Shown: piece by piece, positions 18,408 to 26,826 of the stretch | Position numbering within the stretch: the stretch's first letter is position 1 | How the letters are laid out: each line of letters starts with the position of its first letter | Notes under the pieces: generated by a model | What the model was told of the DNA's origin: nothing | What the model saw: only the letters and a program-made list of their open reading frames with translations | The model's database searches: none | Translations under genes and position numbers: made by a program | Source: Acidobacteriota bacterium | Lineage (GTDB): Bacteria; Acidobacteriota; Vicinamibacteria; Vicinamibacterales; SCN-69-37 | Reading direction: 5' to 3' | Assembly (NCBI GenBank): GCA_016716905.1 | Contig: JADJUS010000014.1 | Coordinates: 1-64,000, forward strand | Length of the DNA: 64,000 nucleotides

Positions 18408-18903
18408 CACTCCGACGGTCGTGCGGCGCGTACTGGCGGGCGAGCCGCTTGACGCGATCGCGCACATCCAGCGCCAGTCATTCACCAATCCGTGGAGCGC
18501 GGACGCGATCGGCTGGGAATTACGCGAAACCGACGTCGCACGTGTGTATGTGCTTGAAGCGGGTGGGGCGGCCGCCGATGGCACGCCGTCGACGCGTGCC
18601 TATTGCGCGTGCTGGCTGATTTTTGACGAACTCCATATCAACAGCCTGGCGGTGGCACCCGAGGCCAGGCGTCGGGGCCACGCGAGACAGCTGCTGGGCG
18701 GCGTGTTTCGGGATGCGGTCGCGGGCGGCGCCACGTCGGCCACTCTGGAAGTCCGGCGATCCAACGAAGCCGCGATCGCGCTCTACACAGGCCTGGGCTT
18801 CCAGGTGGAAGGAGTTCGGCCGAACTACTATCAGCAGCCAAGGGAGGATGCCCTGATTCTGTGGCATCGAGCGCTGCATTTGCTTGCCGGTCAGGCAGGG
18901 TGA
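18397..18903 (+). CDS. rimI: Ribosomal-protein-alanine N-acetyltransferase RimI
   Basis: A 168-residue GNAT acetyltransferase. The acetyl-CoA loop is seen as LAVAPEARRRGHARQLLGG and the C-terminal catalytic section as LEVRRSNEAAIALYTGLGFQ followed by GVRPNYYQQPREDALIL, which are RimI-type. It acetylates the N-terminal alanine of ribosomal protein S18 in characterised bacteria. Start ATG at 18397 lies inside tsaB (11-base overlap). The usual RRxGxG/A loop has H in RRGHA, a mild change. Confidence 0.9.
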   Translation: MSPDTPTVVRRVLAGEPLDAIAHIQRQSFTNPWSADAIGWELRETDVARVYVLEAGGAAADGTPSTRAYCACWLIFDELHINSLAVAPEARRRGHARQLLGGVFRDAVAGGATSATLEVRRSNEAAIALYTGLGFQVEGVRPNYYQQPREDALILWHRALHLLAGQAG

Positions 18904-18940
18904 TGGTAATCTCCCATCGAACGTACGAAGGAGGCAGGGC

Positions 18941-19180
18941 ATGGCCAACGCTCATGATGTCCCAGGGTCTTCCGCTGCCGCACACGCGGCCCCCTCAACG
19001 GTAGACCCCCGCTACCAGGAACTCACCCGGCAACACCACTCACTCGACGAACGGTTACACGCGCTGTCGTCTCTGGGGCATCTCTCCGATGCCCAACACC
19101 TTGAAGAACTCACCCTGAAAAAACGCAAACTGGCGATCAAGGATCAGATCGCCGCGCTCTCTGCCGCACAGCGGCGCTGA
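18941..19180 (+). CDS. Small YdcH-like protein (DUF465)
   Basis: A 79-residue protein with a disordered start and a C-terminal helical hairpin: YQELTRQHHSLDERLHALSS and LEELTLKKRKLAIKDQIAAL match DUF465/YdcH (SlyX-like coiled coils). Function is unknown. It has the best Shine-Dalgarno site of this part of the window (gaaggagg, 7 bases before ATG 18941). Confidence 0.8.
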   Translation: MANAHDVPGSSAAAHAAPSTVDPRYQELTRQHHSLDERLHALSSLGHLSDAQHLEELTLKKRKLAIKDQIAALSAAQRR

Positions 19181-19210
19181 CGCACTACACTGGTGGCTTC
19201 ACATGCCTTT

Positions 19211-19239
19211 CGTGGCCCCCGGACATCCCGAGGGCCACG
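19211..19239 (+). terminator. Hairpin between DUF465 gene and psd
   Basis: CGTGGCCC (19211-19218) pairs perfectly with GGGCCACG (19232-19239). There is no U-tract. It could end the DUF465 transcript or sit in the psd leader. Confidence 0.35.
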
Positions 19240-19261
19240 GATGGCGTGGTGTGAGTGAGTC

Positions 19262-19891
19262 ATGCGCATCGACAGAGCCGCCATTCCGTTCGTCCTGATC
19301 GCTGCTGTGCCGGCGGTGATCGTCTGGCTGTGGTGGGGCGCGCTTGCGGCGGCGCCGGCGCTGCTCCTGCCGTTGGCGACAGCCGCATTTTTCCGTGACC
19401 CCGATCGCGCCGCTTCGCAGGATCCGTTGCTGGTGTTGTCGCCGGCGGACGGCAGGGTCATGTATGCCGGCCCCGCTCGCGAGGAGGAAGCGCCCGCCGA
19501 AGGCCCTTGGCTCCAGGTGACGATCTTCCTGTCGGTGCTCGACGTCCACATCAACCGCACGCCCGTCTCGGGACGTGTCACTCGTGTGGACTACCAGCCC
19601 GGAAGTTTTCTGCCGGCCTACAAGCGTGAATCCTTTCGCAACGAACGATCCGAAATCTGGTTCGATCACGCGGGCGTGCCGGTGGTGGCGCGCCAGGTGG
19701 TGGGCCTCCTCGCGCGCCGGGTCGTGTGCCGCCTGACCCCCGGCCAGCAGGTGGCTGCCGGAGCGCGGTTGGGCCTCATGAAGTTCGGATCGCGCATGGA
19801 CGTGTTTGTGCCGCCCACTGCCCGGCTTGAAGTGATCGAGAAGCAGACCGTACGTGGGGGTGAGACCGTCCTGGCCCGTTGGCCAGCGTGA
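19262..19891 (+). CDS. psd: Phosphatidylserine decarboxylase proenzyme, short type
   Basis: A 209-residue short-form Psd that makes phosphatidylethanolamine. Two N-terminal membrane helices (about 8-48) are followed by FFRDPDR, SPADGRVMYAG, FLSVLDVHINRTPVSGRVT, NERSEIWF and the self-cleavage site MKFGSRMDVFVP, where cutting between G and S177 forms the pyruvoyl group. The GSR form (not GST) is normal for the short, alphaproteobacteria/archaea-like class. It precedes pssA with a shared stop/start, coupling synthesis and decarboxylation of phosphatidylserine. Confidence 0.94.
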   Translation: MRIDRAAIPFVLIAAVPAVIVWLWWGALAAAPALLLPLATAAFFRDPDRAASQDPLLVLSPADGRVMYAGPAREEEAPAEGPWLQVTIFLSVLDVHINRTPVSGRVTRVDYQPGSFLPAYKRESFRNERSEIWFDHAGVPVVARQVVGLLARRVVCRLTPGQQVAAGARLGLMKFGSRMDVFVPPTARLEVIEKQTVRGGETVLARWPA

Positions 19892-20688
19892 TGCCACGTT
19901 ATGATGGTCCGCGAATGACCCAGGGAATGCCCGCCGGTCGATTTGACCGAAACGGGCGGAAAGCCAGGCGGGGCACGTATCTGCTGCCCAGTCTGATTAC
20001 CGTTGGCAACTTGTTTTGCGGCTACGCCTGCGTGATGTACGCGATGCGTGGCGACCTCACAACAGCCGCGCCGTTTATCGGTGTGGCGGTGGTGCTGGAC
20101 ATGCTCGACGGTCGGATCGCACGGCTGACTGGCACGACCAGCGCGTTTGGCGTCGAGTTCGATTCTCTGGCCGACGTGGTGTCATTCGGCCTGGCCCCGG
20201 CAGTGCTGGCGTCGGCCTGGGGGCTCTCCGAACTCGGGCGTTGGGGATGGGCCGCAGGCTTTTTGTATGTGGCGGCCGCGGCGATTCGTCTGGCGCGCTT
20301 CAACATCCAGACCGGGACCCAAACCGACAAGGCGTACTTCGTCGGGATGCCCAGTCCCGCGGCAGCCGGCGTGCCGGCGGCGACGATCTTCTTTTACCCG
20401 TACCCGCTGATGGGGAAGATGGAGGCGATGGCGGCGATCGCGGTTGTGGTCATTCCGGCCATCCTGATGGTCAGCACCATTCGGTTTCGCAGTTTCAAGA
20501 CGATCAACTTCGGATGGGAGCGGTCGTACATCAAGCTCTTTGTCTTCGCGGCACTGCTGGTGTTTATCGCCACCGAGCCCAGTTGGGCGCTCGTCATCAT
20601 CGCCTACAGCTATTTAGCTTCGGCGTTTGTCGGTATGGCGCTCACGCGCCTCCGCGGGCGTCGTCCGGCCCTGCCACCGGAAGCCTGA
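19891..20688 (+). CDS. pssA: CDP-diacylglycerol-serine O-phosphatidyltransferase
   Basis: A 265-residue integral membrane enzyme of the CDP-alcohol phosphatidyltransferase family. The metal/CDP motif DG-x2-AR-x8-G-x3-D-x3-D is complete in DMLDGRIARLTGT and FGVEFDSLADVVSFG. Multiple helices follow. The first ATG (19891) overlaps the psd stop as TGATG; another ATG at 19915 has a -10-like TATGAT ten bases upstream, so either start is possible. The 3' end overlaps the opposing kinase gene by 47 bases. Confidence 0.93.
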   Translation: MPRYDGPRMTQGMPAGRFDRNGRKARRGTYLLPSLITVGNLFCGYACVMYAMRGDLTTAAPFIGVAVVLDMLDGRIARLTGTTSAFGVEFDSLADVVSFGLAPAVLASAWGLSELGRWGWAAGFLYVAAAAIRLARFNIQTGTQTDKAYFVGMPSPAAAGVPAATIFFYPYPLMGKMEAMAAIAVVVIPAILMVSTIRFRSFKTINFGWERSYIKLFVFAALLVFIATEPSWALVIIAYSYLASAFVGMALTRLRGRRPALPPEA

Positions 20689-23600
20689 CCGTCACGGTCG
20701 TGCCCTGGCCCGGGGCGCTTTCGAGCGTAATCGTTCCGCCGCATGACGCGATGTTCTGCCGGGCGTTGGCCAGGCCCAGGCCCGATCCGCCTGTCTTGGT
20801 CGAGAAATGGGGTTCGAACGCGCGTTCGGCGGCGTCACTGGTCATCCCGATGCCGTTGTCTGCACACGTCACCCGCACGCGGTCTGCCTCGTCTGGCGCG
20901 GCTGAGAGTGTGACGCGCCCGCCTGAGGGCATGGCTTGCAGCGCATTTTCAATGAGGTTGGTGAGCGCCCGGGCCAGCAGCGTGCGATCGGCGCGCGCGT
21001 CGGGAGCGTCAGGCGTCACATCGATCGAGATTTCGGTGTGCGAGGCGAGGCCCGCGAGATACGGTTCCACCACCTCGTGAAGAAGGGCCGCGAGCGGAAC
21101 GCGCTCGAGTTTCGGCACCGGCACCGCCGCAAACGACGAAAAGTCGTTGGCCAACTGGCGGAGCAACTTGACTTGTTTGAGCACGGTGCCGACGCATTGA
21201 TCGAACACGGCGCCGAGGGGGCGGCCCTGGTCCACGTGCACTCGCTGCAGATGTTCGGCCGCAAGCTGTATGGGCGTCAGGGGGTTCTTGATGTCATGCG
21301 CCACCTGCCGCGACATGTCGGCCCACGCCTTCAGTTCGTGCGCGCGGCCCAGTTCCGCGCGTTGCTCGCGCAGGGTGGCGGCCATGCCATTGAAGTCGTT
21401 CACCAGCCGCCGGAGTTCGTCGGCGGTGTCGGCGACGATCCGCACATTAAATTCACCCGCGGCGATCTGCTGGGTGGCACGTGTCAGCCGCTCAACTGGA
21501 TCTGAGACGCGCCGCGCGACCGAGGCGCCGATAAACGCCGCAAGCAGGATGACCAGCACCGCGCCGAGCAGGACGCCCCGGTTGAGATCGGTAATCTCCC
21601 GTTCGATTTCCTGCTGGCGCAGGGCCAGCGGCACACTGAGCACGGCATGGCGGCCGAGCGCGGGGACAGGCGCGGCTGCCACGAGATAGCTGAACGAGCC
21701 CGCGCGGTCTTCACCAGCGAACGAGGGACGCCGCTCGAGTGCCACGGCCCGGTAGGCGCTTGCGGGCGTGCGCTCTGGCAGCAAGCCCGACTCAAAGAGA
21801 TCGCGTTGTGATGTCGCGCGCAGGCGCGGGCCGTCAAACAGGTTCACGTCCTGGTTGATGACCTGCCCGATCCAGACGAGGATGTCGTCGGTTGGCGGCA
21901 CTTCCTGCAGCGCGATCGTGTCTTCAAGCACACGGCGCGCAATGGTGGCGGCGGTCAGGGCCTCGGTTTCGACGTCGCCCCTGAGTTTGTCGCTCATGTA
22001 GGCGCTGAACGAGAACGCAAACACCAGGACGGGCACCACGGCCGTGAACACGAAGTACAGAAACAGCTTGCGATAAAAACTGGTGCGGAATTCGAAGATC
22101 AACGCGCGCAGAGGCGCCACCCGGCGGCCCGCGATCGAGGCGACGAAGGTGCTGATGACAAACAGCCCGACGAACAGCAGGGCGGCCAGCACGGTGCTCT
22201 CTGCCAATTTTGTGAGGTGATCGAACACACGCGGAATCGGATACCCGAACGCATAGATGCCGGCGCGATCGTTCGCGAAGAATACCCGGAACGTGTCGGT
22301 GTCTGTGGCTCGTGCAATCCAGAAGGGGGTGCGCGAGCGCTCAATCTGGCTGAGCAGGCCCTGGTCGAGTGACCACGCCGTCCTGCCTGAGGTAAACGTG
22401 GCCTGCCGGCCCCACCCATAGACCACAGTTTGCACACCGTGCGGCCCGGTCTGCGGCGATTGACTCGCCCTCCGGAGCAGGTCGTCGTAGGGGTTAATCG
22501 CCGAGATGAACGGCAACGCGCGGTAGTCGAACAGGACGTGGATGACGACCGACCCCGATGAGCGCCCCGTGGCGTCGCAGAGACTGCGCTCGGCATGGAG
22601 CGTCGCCTGCTCGCGGGCACCGAACGAGGTGACTTCACCGTAGGTGTCCCATTTGCAGCGGATTTCGGTGGACGATCGGTCGATGCCGTAGTCCGGCACG
22701 TTCAGCGCGAATCGGCTGACAAGCTGTCCATCGGGGCCATACAGCTCAAGCGCAGATGTGAGGCGCGATCGTGACAGTCCCGTCTGACTCCACACGAGAA
22801 AGGCGGCGTCCGATGAAGGACTCCGGGGTTCACCCGACGGCTGGACGAGCAGCGCAGAAAGATCCGGCAGCCGATCCACGGCTTCGGTGGCTCTTTCAAG
22901 TTCCGACCGGAGTTGCTCAGGCAGCCCCATGGTCGTGGGCGCGTACACCGACTCAATCTGGCGCTCGGTGCTGCGATTGGCAGAGAACGCGACAATCGGA
23001 TACCAGATCGTCGCCGGGATGACAGCGGCGGCGCACAGCGCCAGGAGCCGGGAGGAGGGGGACGCGTGGCGATAGAAGTGCCGCAAGCCGACACCCGACA
23101 ACGCAAACAGCGCGGCGACTGCGGCGACGCCGATCAGCGCAGGTGTGGGCAGGGGTGACCAGGGGTTGGGCAGTGCGCCGATCGCGGTCGGCACCACCCA
23201 GGCGCCGCTGGCCAGGACCGCGACGAGCGGTCGCCTCCACGACACACGCCATCGCTCGGCCGACTGTGCCAGCATCGTGGCCACGGCCCAGACGCTGGCA
23301 AACGCGAGCAGGTGGCGCGCGGCATGTGCGGCGAGCACCGCGCCGTTTGGCGGGAACAATGGCGACGCCAGGCGGTCGTATCCGACGGCGGTCAACTGGC
23401 GATCAAGGGCCCAGAAGGTGAGCCAGAGGACGGCCGCCGTCAGGAGTCCTCCGCCGAGAAACTCCGACCACATGACGAGGCTCGAACCACCAGACATCTG
23501 GCGGCGGGCTGCGGACCGCCACCACGAAGCCACCGGCAGCGTGAGCGTGAGGCCGACGGCCGTCAGAGCGCCAATCGCGGTGACGCCGACCAGCGGCAGA

Positions 23601-24457
23601 CCGGCCATCGAGCCAATCCAGACAAACAGACCACCCGCGACGATCACAAGCAGTGGGGCGCCGAGCTGAAGGCTGCGCCGGGGGCTCTGCACCAGACCCG
23701 CCGCGAGGATGAGCAGCGCGCCCACGAGCGGCAGGATGCCGGCGAGCAGCACCCTGCGACGGAATTCCCTGCGCGCGTCGTCGAGTTCCGCCGGGGCAAA
23801 GATAATATCCAGCAGCGCCGTGTTCTTGGCGGAGAGCACCGTCGGCTTGATCGTGTCAGCGGCAGCTGGCGGGTCGACGTTCGACGGCACCACCTGGACC
23901 GGACCGAACGAGGTCTGCAGGTGGTACTCGGCGAGGCTGGGGTGCAACCCTCCCGTCGTGGACAGCACCTGCTCCGCCGCCACCACGCCCACGCGCCGTG
24001 AATCAACCAGGACCGGATGCCACGCGACCAACCGCAGCCCCAGCGTGCCCTGGGCCACAAACAGCCCAGGCGCCTCCAGCACGGAGGCGGGCACCTCCAG
24101 GTCTTCGGCGGGGCCGTCGTTCCACGCAAGGACACGGAACGTCCCCGTGCCGGTTGGGACATATACGGTCAGCGCGGCATCAGGCGAGGCGGGCAGGGCC
24201 GCAAACAACTCGGCAATCCGGTCCCGGTCGGCAGTGGCGGCGTCGATGAGTGTAGCGTTGGCCGCCACCTGTGCTGCAGCTGCGCGCAATTGGCCGGCGC
24301 TGTGGTCCAGGCGCGCCCGCACCTCGGCCTGAAGCTGTTGAGAAGCCGTGTCCTGGTTTGAGCCGAAACGGACAAGCTCCCACGCCGCCCCCCCCGTCGC
24401 GATGACGATGGCGGCTGCAAGAGCCAGGGCGAGAAGGCGAACAGGCGAGGAGAGCAC
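20642..24457 (-). CDS. Very large NtrY-like sensor histidine kinase
   Basis: A 1,271-residue membrane kinase. The N-terminal half has an N-terminal helix, a periplasmic domain (about 30-230), a block of about nine helices (230-500), another extracytoplasmic domain (500-740) and further helices (about 745-820). A third sensor region is followed by a helix, a HAMP segment (VARRVSDPVERLTRATQQIA) and the kinase core: H-box RQVAHDIKNPLTPIQL with H at about 1054, N-box NLIENALQAM, G1 DNGIGM and FEPHFSTKTGGSGLGLA. The HDIKNPLTPIQ form is NtrY-like. No response regulator is adjacent. Start is GTG at 24457. It is convergent and overlapping with pssA. Confidence 0.85.
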   Translation of the reverse strand: MLSSPVRLLALALAAAIVIATGGAAWELVRFGSNQDTASQQLQAEVRARLDHSAGQLRAAAAQVAANATLIDAATADRDRIAELFAALPASPDAALTVYVPTGTGTFRVLAWNDGPAEDLEVPASVLEAPGLFVAQGTLGLRLVAWHPVLVDSRRVGVVAAEQVLSTTGGLHPSLAEYHLQTSFGPVQVVPSNVDPPAAADTIKPTVLSAKNTALLDIIFAPAELDDARREFRRRVLLAGILPLVGALLILAAGLVQSPRRSLQLGAPLLVIVAGGLFVWIGSMAGLPLVGVTAIGALTAVGLTLTLPVASWWRSAARRQMSGGSSLVMWSEFLGGGLLTAAVLWLTFWALDRQLTAVGYDRLASPLFPPNGAVLAAHAARHLLAFASVWAVATMLAQSAERWRVSWRRPLVAVLASGAWVVPTAIGALPNPWSPLPTPALIGVAAVAALFALSGVGLRHFYRHASPSSRLLALCAAAVIPATIWYPIVAFSANRSTERQIESVYAPTTMGLPEQLRSELERATEAVDRLPDLSALLVQPSGEPRSPSSDAAFLVWSQTGLSRSRLTSALELYGPDGQLVSRFALNVPDYGIDRSSTEIRCKWDTYGEVTSFGAREQATLHAERSLCDATGRSSGSVVIHVLFDYRALPFISAINPYDDLLRRASQSPQTGPHGVQTVVYGWGRQATFTSGRTAWSLDQGLLSQIERSRTPFWIARATDTDTFRVFFANDRAGIYAFGYPIPRVFDHLTKLAESTVLAALLFVGLFVISTFVASIAGRRVAPLRALIFEFRTSFYRKLFLYFVFTAVVPVLVFAFSFSAYMSDKLRGDVETEALTAATIARRVLEDTIALQEVPPTDDILVWIGQVINQDVNLFDGPRLRATSQRDLFESGLLPERTPASAYRAVALERRPSFAGEDRAGSFSYLVAAAPVPALGRHAVLSVPLALRQQEIEREITDLNRGVLLGAVLVILLAAFIGASVARRVSDPVERLTRATQQIAAGEFNVRIVADTADELRRLVNDFNGMAATLREQRAELGRAHELKAWADMSRQVAHDIKNPLTPIQLAAEHLQRVHVDQGRPLGAVFDQCVGTVLKQVKLLRQLANDFSSFAAVPVPKLERVPLAALLHEVVEPYLAGLASHTEISIDVTPDAPDARADRTLLARALTNLIENALQAMPSGGRVTLSAAPDEADRVRVTCADNGIGMTSDAAERAFEPHFSTKTGGSGLGLANARQNIASCGGTITLESAPGQGTTVTVRLPVAGPDDARGGA

Positions 24458-24512
24458 CGGTAACCGGGGCAGGTGGGCCGTCCGGCCGCAGGATATCAGA
24501 GAAGCGCTGGGC

Positions 24513-24518
24513 TATACT
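24513..24518 (+). promoter_or_regulatory. Probable -10 box (TATACT), leaderless promoter
   Basis: TATACT ends 5 bases before the GTG at 24524, so a start site 7 bases downstream of the box coincides with the initiation codon. No Shine-Dalgarno site is present. Confidence 0.45.
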
Positions 24519-24523
24519 CGCGT

Positions 24524-25573
24524 GTGTCCCTCCTGATTGTGCGTGGCAGCCTCGGCGGCCTACCGTTGCGGGCCGCGCTCAAGCGCGGCGCGCTGGTCGC
24601 CGCCGCAAACTGGCCCGTCGTCATTGCGCAGTTTGTGTCGGTGTCGGTGTGCCGGCTCGCGCTGGCCGTCCCGGTGATTGGCGGCGCGTTCATGGTGGCG
24701 GTGCTCGCTGAAGCCGACGTGCGCATGATGTTCGCGGATGGCATCACCTCCGCCACGGGCCTGGTCATCACCTCGTTGTTGCATCGACCGGTGGCACTCT
24801 GGAGTTTCGTGGTGGCCATGGGTGTTGTGGCTGTGGGCAGCGGCGTGCTCTCGTGGCTGACTCAGGCCGGCGTGATGGGCATCCTCGATCGTGGGGAACG
24901 CGTCGCCGGTGATCTGCAGAAGCCGCCACTTCGCTTGGAAGCGGTGAGCCGCGCCGGGGCCTTCAGCCTGGAAGGCTTCATGGAGGCGGTCAATCACCTC
25001 GGGCGCCGGTACGTCTTGGTTGGGGCGTGGCTGTACGTCGGATATGCCATCGTGGCGGCGGGCGCGATCGGCAGTCTGGTTCTTGCCGCACGGCTGGCGG
25101 GACGCGCGGGCTGGTCGATGGCGTTGCCGGTGTCGGCTGTGGGTGTCACGGCGGTGGCGCTCGTGATGGTGGCAGGGTTGCAACTCGCGCATGCGCTGCT
25201 GCAGGTCATCATGGCGACCGATGACTGCCGTCTCAGTTCAGCGGTCACGCGTCTGCGGGTGTTTCTGCTGCACGATGCACGGCAAGTGCTCGGCATCTTC
25301 AGCGTCGTGCTGATGCTCGTGTTGCTGGCCACAGCGGCGTCGGTGCTGGCCACGGCCGGACTGGCGCTCGTGGCGTGGGTGCCGTTTGTCGGGCTTGCCG
25401 TCGTCCCGCTGCAGCTGGCCGCGTGGCTGGTGCGTGGCGTGGTGTTTCACTACATGGATCTGTCGGCATGGTCGGCGTATCAAAGCCAGTACCGGCGTTA
25501 TGCCGAGCCTGCGTCGGGTGAGCCGGCCTCGACGAGCAACGGCCCCATTGAGGCCAGGAGGTTTCCGGCATGA
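24524..25573 (+). CDS. Hypothetical multi-pass membrane protein
   Basis: About 349 residues with six or more hydrophobic helices (for example VAVLAEADVRMM preceded by LALAVPVIGGAFM, later VVLMLVLLATAASVLATAGL). I do not recognise the family; it resembles generic DUF membrane proteins of the kind fused to or paired with regulators. The GTG at 24524 is chosen because coding character begins there. It overlaps the next gene by 4 bases (ATGA), so the pair is one operon. No signal, active-site or Cys/His motif is visible. Confidence 0.55.
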   Translation: MSLLIVRGSLGGLPLRAALKRGALVAAANWPVVIAQFVSVSVCRLALAVPVIGGAFMVAVLAEADVRMMFADGITSATGLVITSLLHRPVALWSFVVAMGVVAVGSGVLSWLTQAGVMGILDRGERVAGDLQKPPLRLEAVSRAGAFSLEGFMEAVNHLGRRYVLVGAWLYVGYAIVAAGAIGSLVLAARLAGRAGWSMALPVSAVGVTAVALVMVAGLQLAHALLQVIMATDDCRLSSAVTRLRVFLLHDARQVLGIFSVVLMLVLLATAASVLATAGLALVAWVPFVGLAVVPLQLAAWLVRGVVFHYMDLSAWSAYQSQYRRYAEPASGEPASTSNGPIEARRFPA

Positions 25574-26826
25574 CGAACTTCGATTCGTTTCTATCGCGCG
25601 CGGGCGAGACGATGCAGGAGTCGGCGATTCGCAAGATGGGTTCGATGCTTGCCGATTCCCGCGACCTGGTGTCGTTTGCTCCCGGGTATCCGGCGGAGGC
25701 GGCGTTTGCGTGGGATGACTTCCGCGCCATCGCCGATGATGTGTTGTCGAGCCGGCGCGAGACGGTCCTGCAGTACGGCGCGACCCGGGGGTACCGGCCG
25801 CTGCTTGAATCCATCACAGGGCTCATGGCCGAGCGGGGTATTCGCGCGCCAGTGGAGCAGTTGGTGGTCACCAACGGTTCTCAGCAGGGCCTGGACCTCA
25901 CCGCACGGGTGCTGCTCGATCGCGGCGATGTCGTGTTGGTTGAACTGCCGACTTACACCGGTGCCATTTCTGCGTTCCGTGGCGTGGGCGCCGAACTGGT
26001 GGGCGTACGGCAGGACGCCGACGGCTGTGACCTTGACGCGCTGGACGCCACGTTGGTGCGTCTACGGGCCGAGGGACGGCGCGTGAAGTTCTTCTACACC
26101 GTCCCGAATTTCCAGAACCCAACAGGCTTGCTGGTCGGCCTCGACAAACGCAGACGCCTGCTCGAGTGGGCCGAACGCCGCGATGTGCTGGTGGTTGAAG
26201 ACGATCCGTATCGGGACTTGTATTTCACCGATGTCACCGAGGAGGCCGACACGCGGGCGCTGGCCGCTGATGACACCACGGGCCGCGTGATCTACATGAG
26301 CAGTTTTTCCAAGACGCTGGCGCCGGCCTTTCGCGTCGCCTGGCTCAGCGCGGCTCCTGAATTGGTCGGCCGGTTTGAATTGGCGAAGCAGGCCAGCGAC
26401 TTGTGCAGCGGCGCGCTGGGGCAGCAGATCGTCAACGAAGCCTGCCGCCGCGGTGTGCTTGCGCGCCAGTTGCCGCGGTTGCGCGCCCTCTACCGTGAGA
26501 AACGTGACGTCATGGTGGACGAATTGACCCGTGCGTGCGGCGACGTGCTCACGTGGGACATGCCGCGCGGTGGATTCTTCCTGTGGGCGCGCCTCCGTGA
26601 GCCCATCGACGGCGACTCGCTCTTGCCGATGGCGCTCGCGCGGGGCGTGATCTACGTGGCAGGGAGCGCGTTTTTTGTGTCGGGGACCGAGCGGCAGTTC
26701 ATCCGGCTGTCATTTTCGTCGCCGCCAGCCGATCGGATTCATGAAGGCGTGCGACGACTTGCAGACGCGCTCAGCGACGCACGGGCGGCAGCGCCAGCAG
26801 CAGCGGCGTCCCAGGCGGCGCGGTAA
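25570..26826 (+). CDS. PLP-dependent aminotransferase, class I/II (LysN/2-aminoadipate type)
   Basis: A 418-residue fold-type I aminotransferase. FAPGYPAEAAF, YGATRGYRPLLESI, VTNGSQQGLDL, TVPNFQNPTG (substrate-side Asn), VVEDDPYRDLYF and the Schiff-base lysine in SSFSKTLAPAFRVAW are clear, with the C-terminal arginine region FIRLSFSS. The arrangement matches 2-aminoadipate transaminases and MocR-like aminotransferase domains without the helix-turn-helix. The true amino donor is not decided by sequence. The 3' end overlaps the convergent propeller gene by 56 bases. Confidence 0.88.
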   Translation: MTNFDSFLSRAGETMQESAIRKMGSMLADSRDLVSFAPGYPAEAAFAWDDFRAIADDVLSSRRETVLQYGATRGYRPLLESITGLMAERGIRAPVEQLVVTNGSQQGLDLTARVLLDRGDVVLVELPTYTGAISAFRGVGAELVGVRQDADGCDLDALDATLVRLRAEGRRVKFFYTVPNFQNPTGLLVGLDKRRRLLEWAERRDVLVVEDDPYRDLYFTDVTEEADTRALAADDTTGRVIYMSSFSKTLAPAFRVAWLSAAPELVGRFELAKQASDLCSGALGQQIVNEACRRGVLARQLPRLRALYREKRDVMVDELTRACGDVLTWDMPRGGFFLWARLREPIDGDSLLPMALARGVIYVAGSAFFVSGTERQFIRLSFSSPPADRIHEGVRRLADALSDARAAAPAAAASQAAR

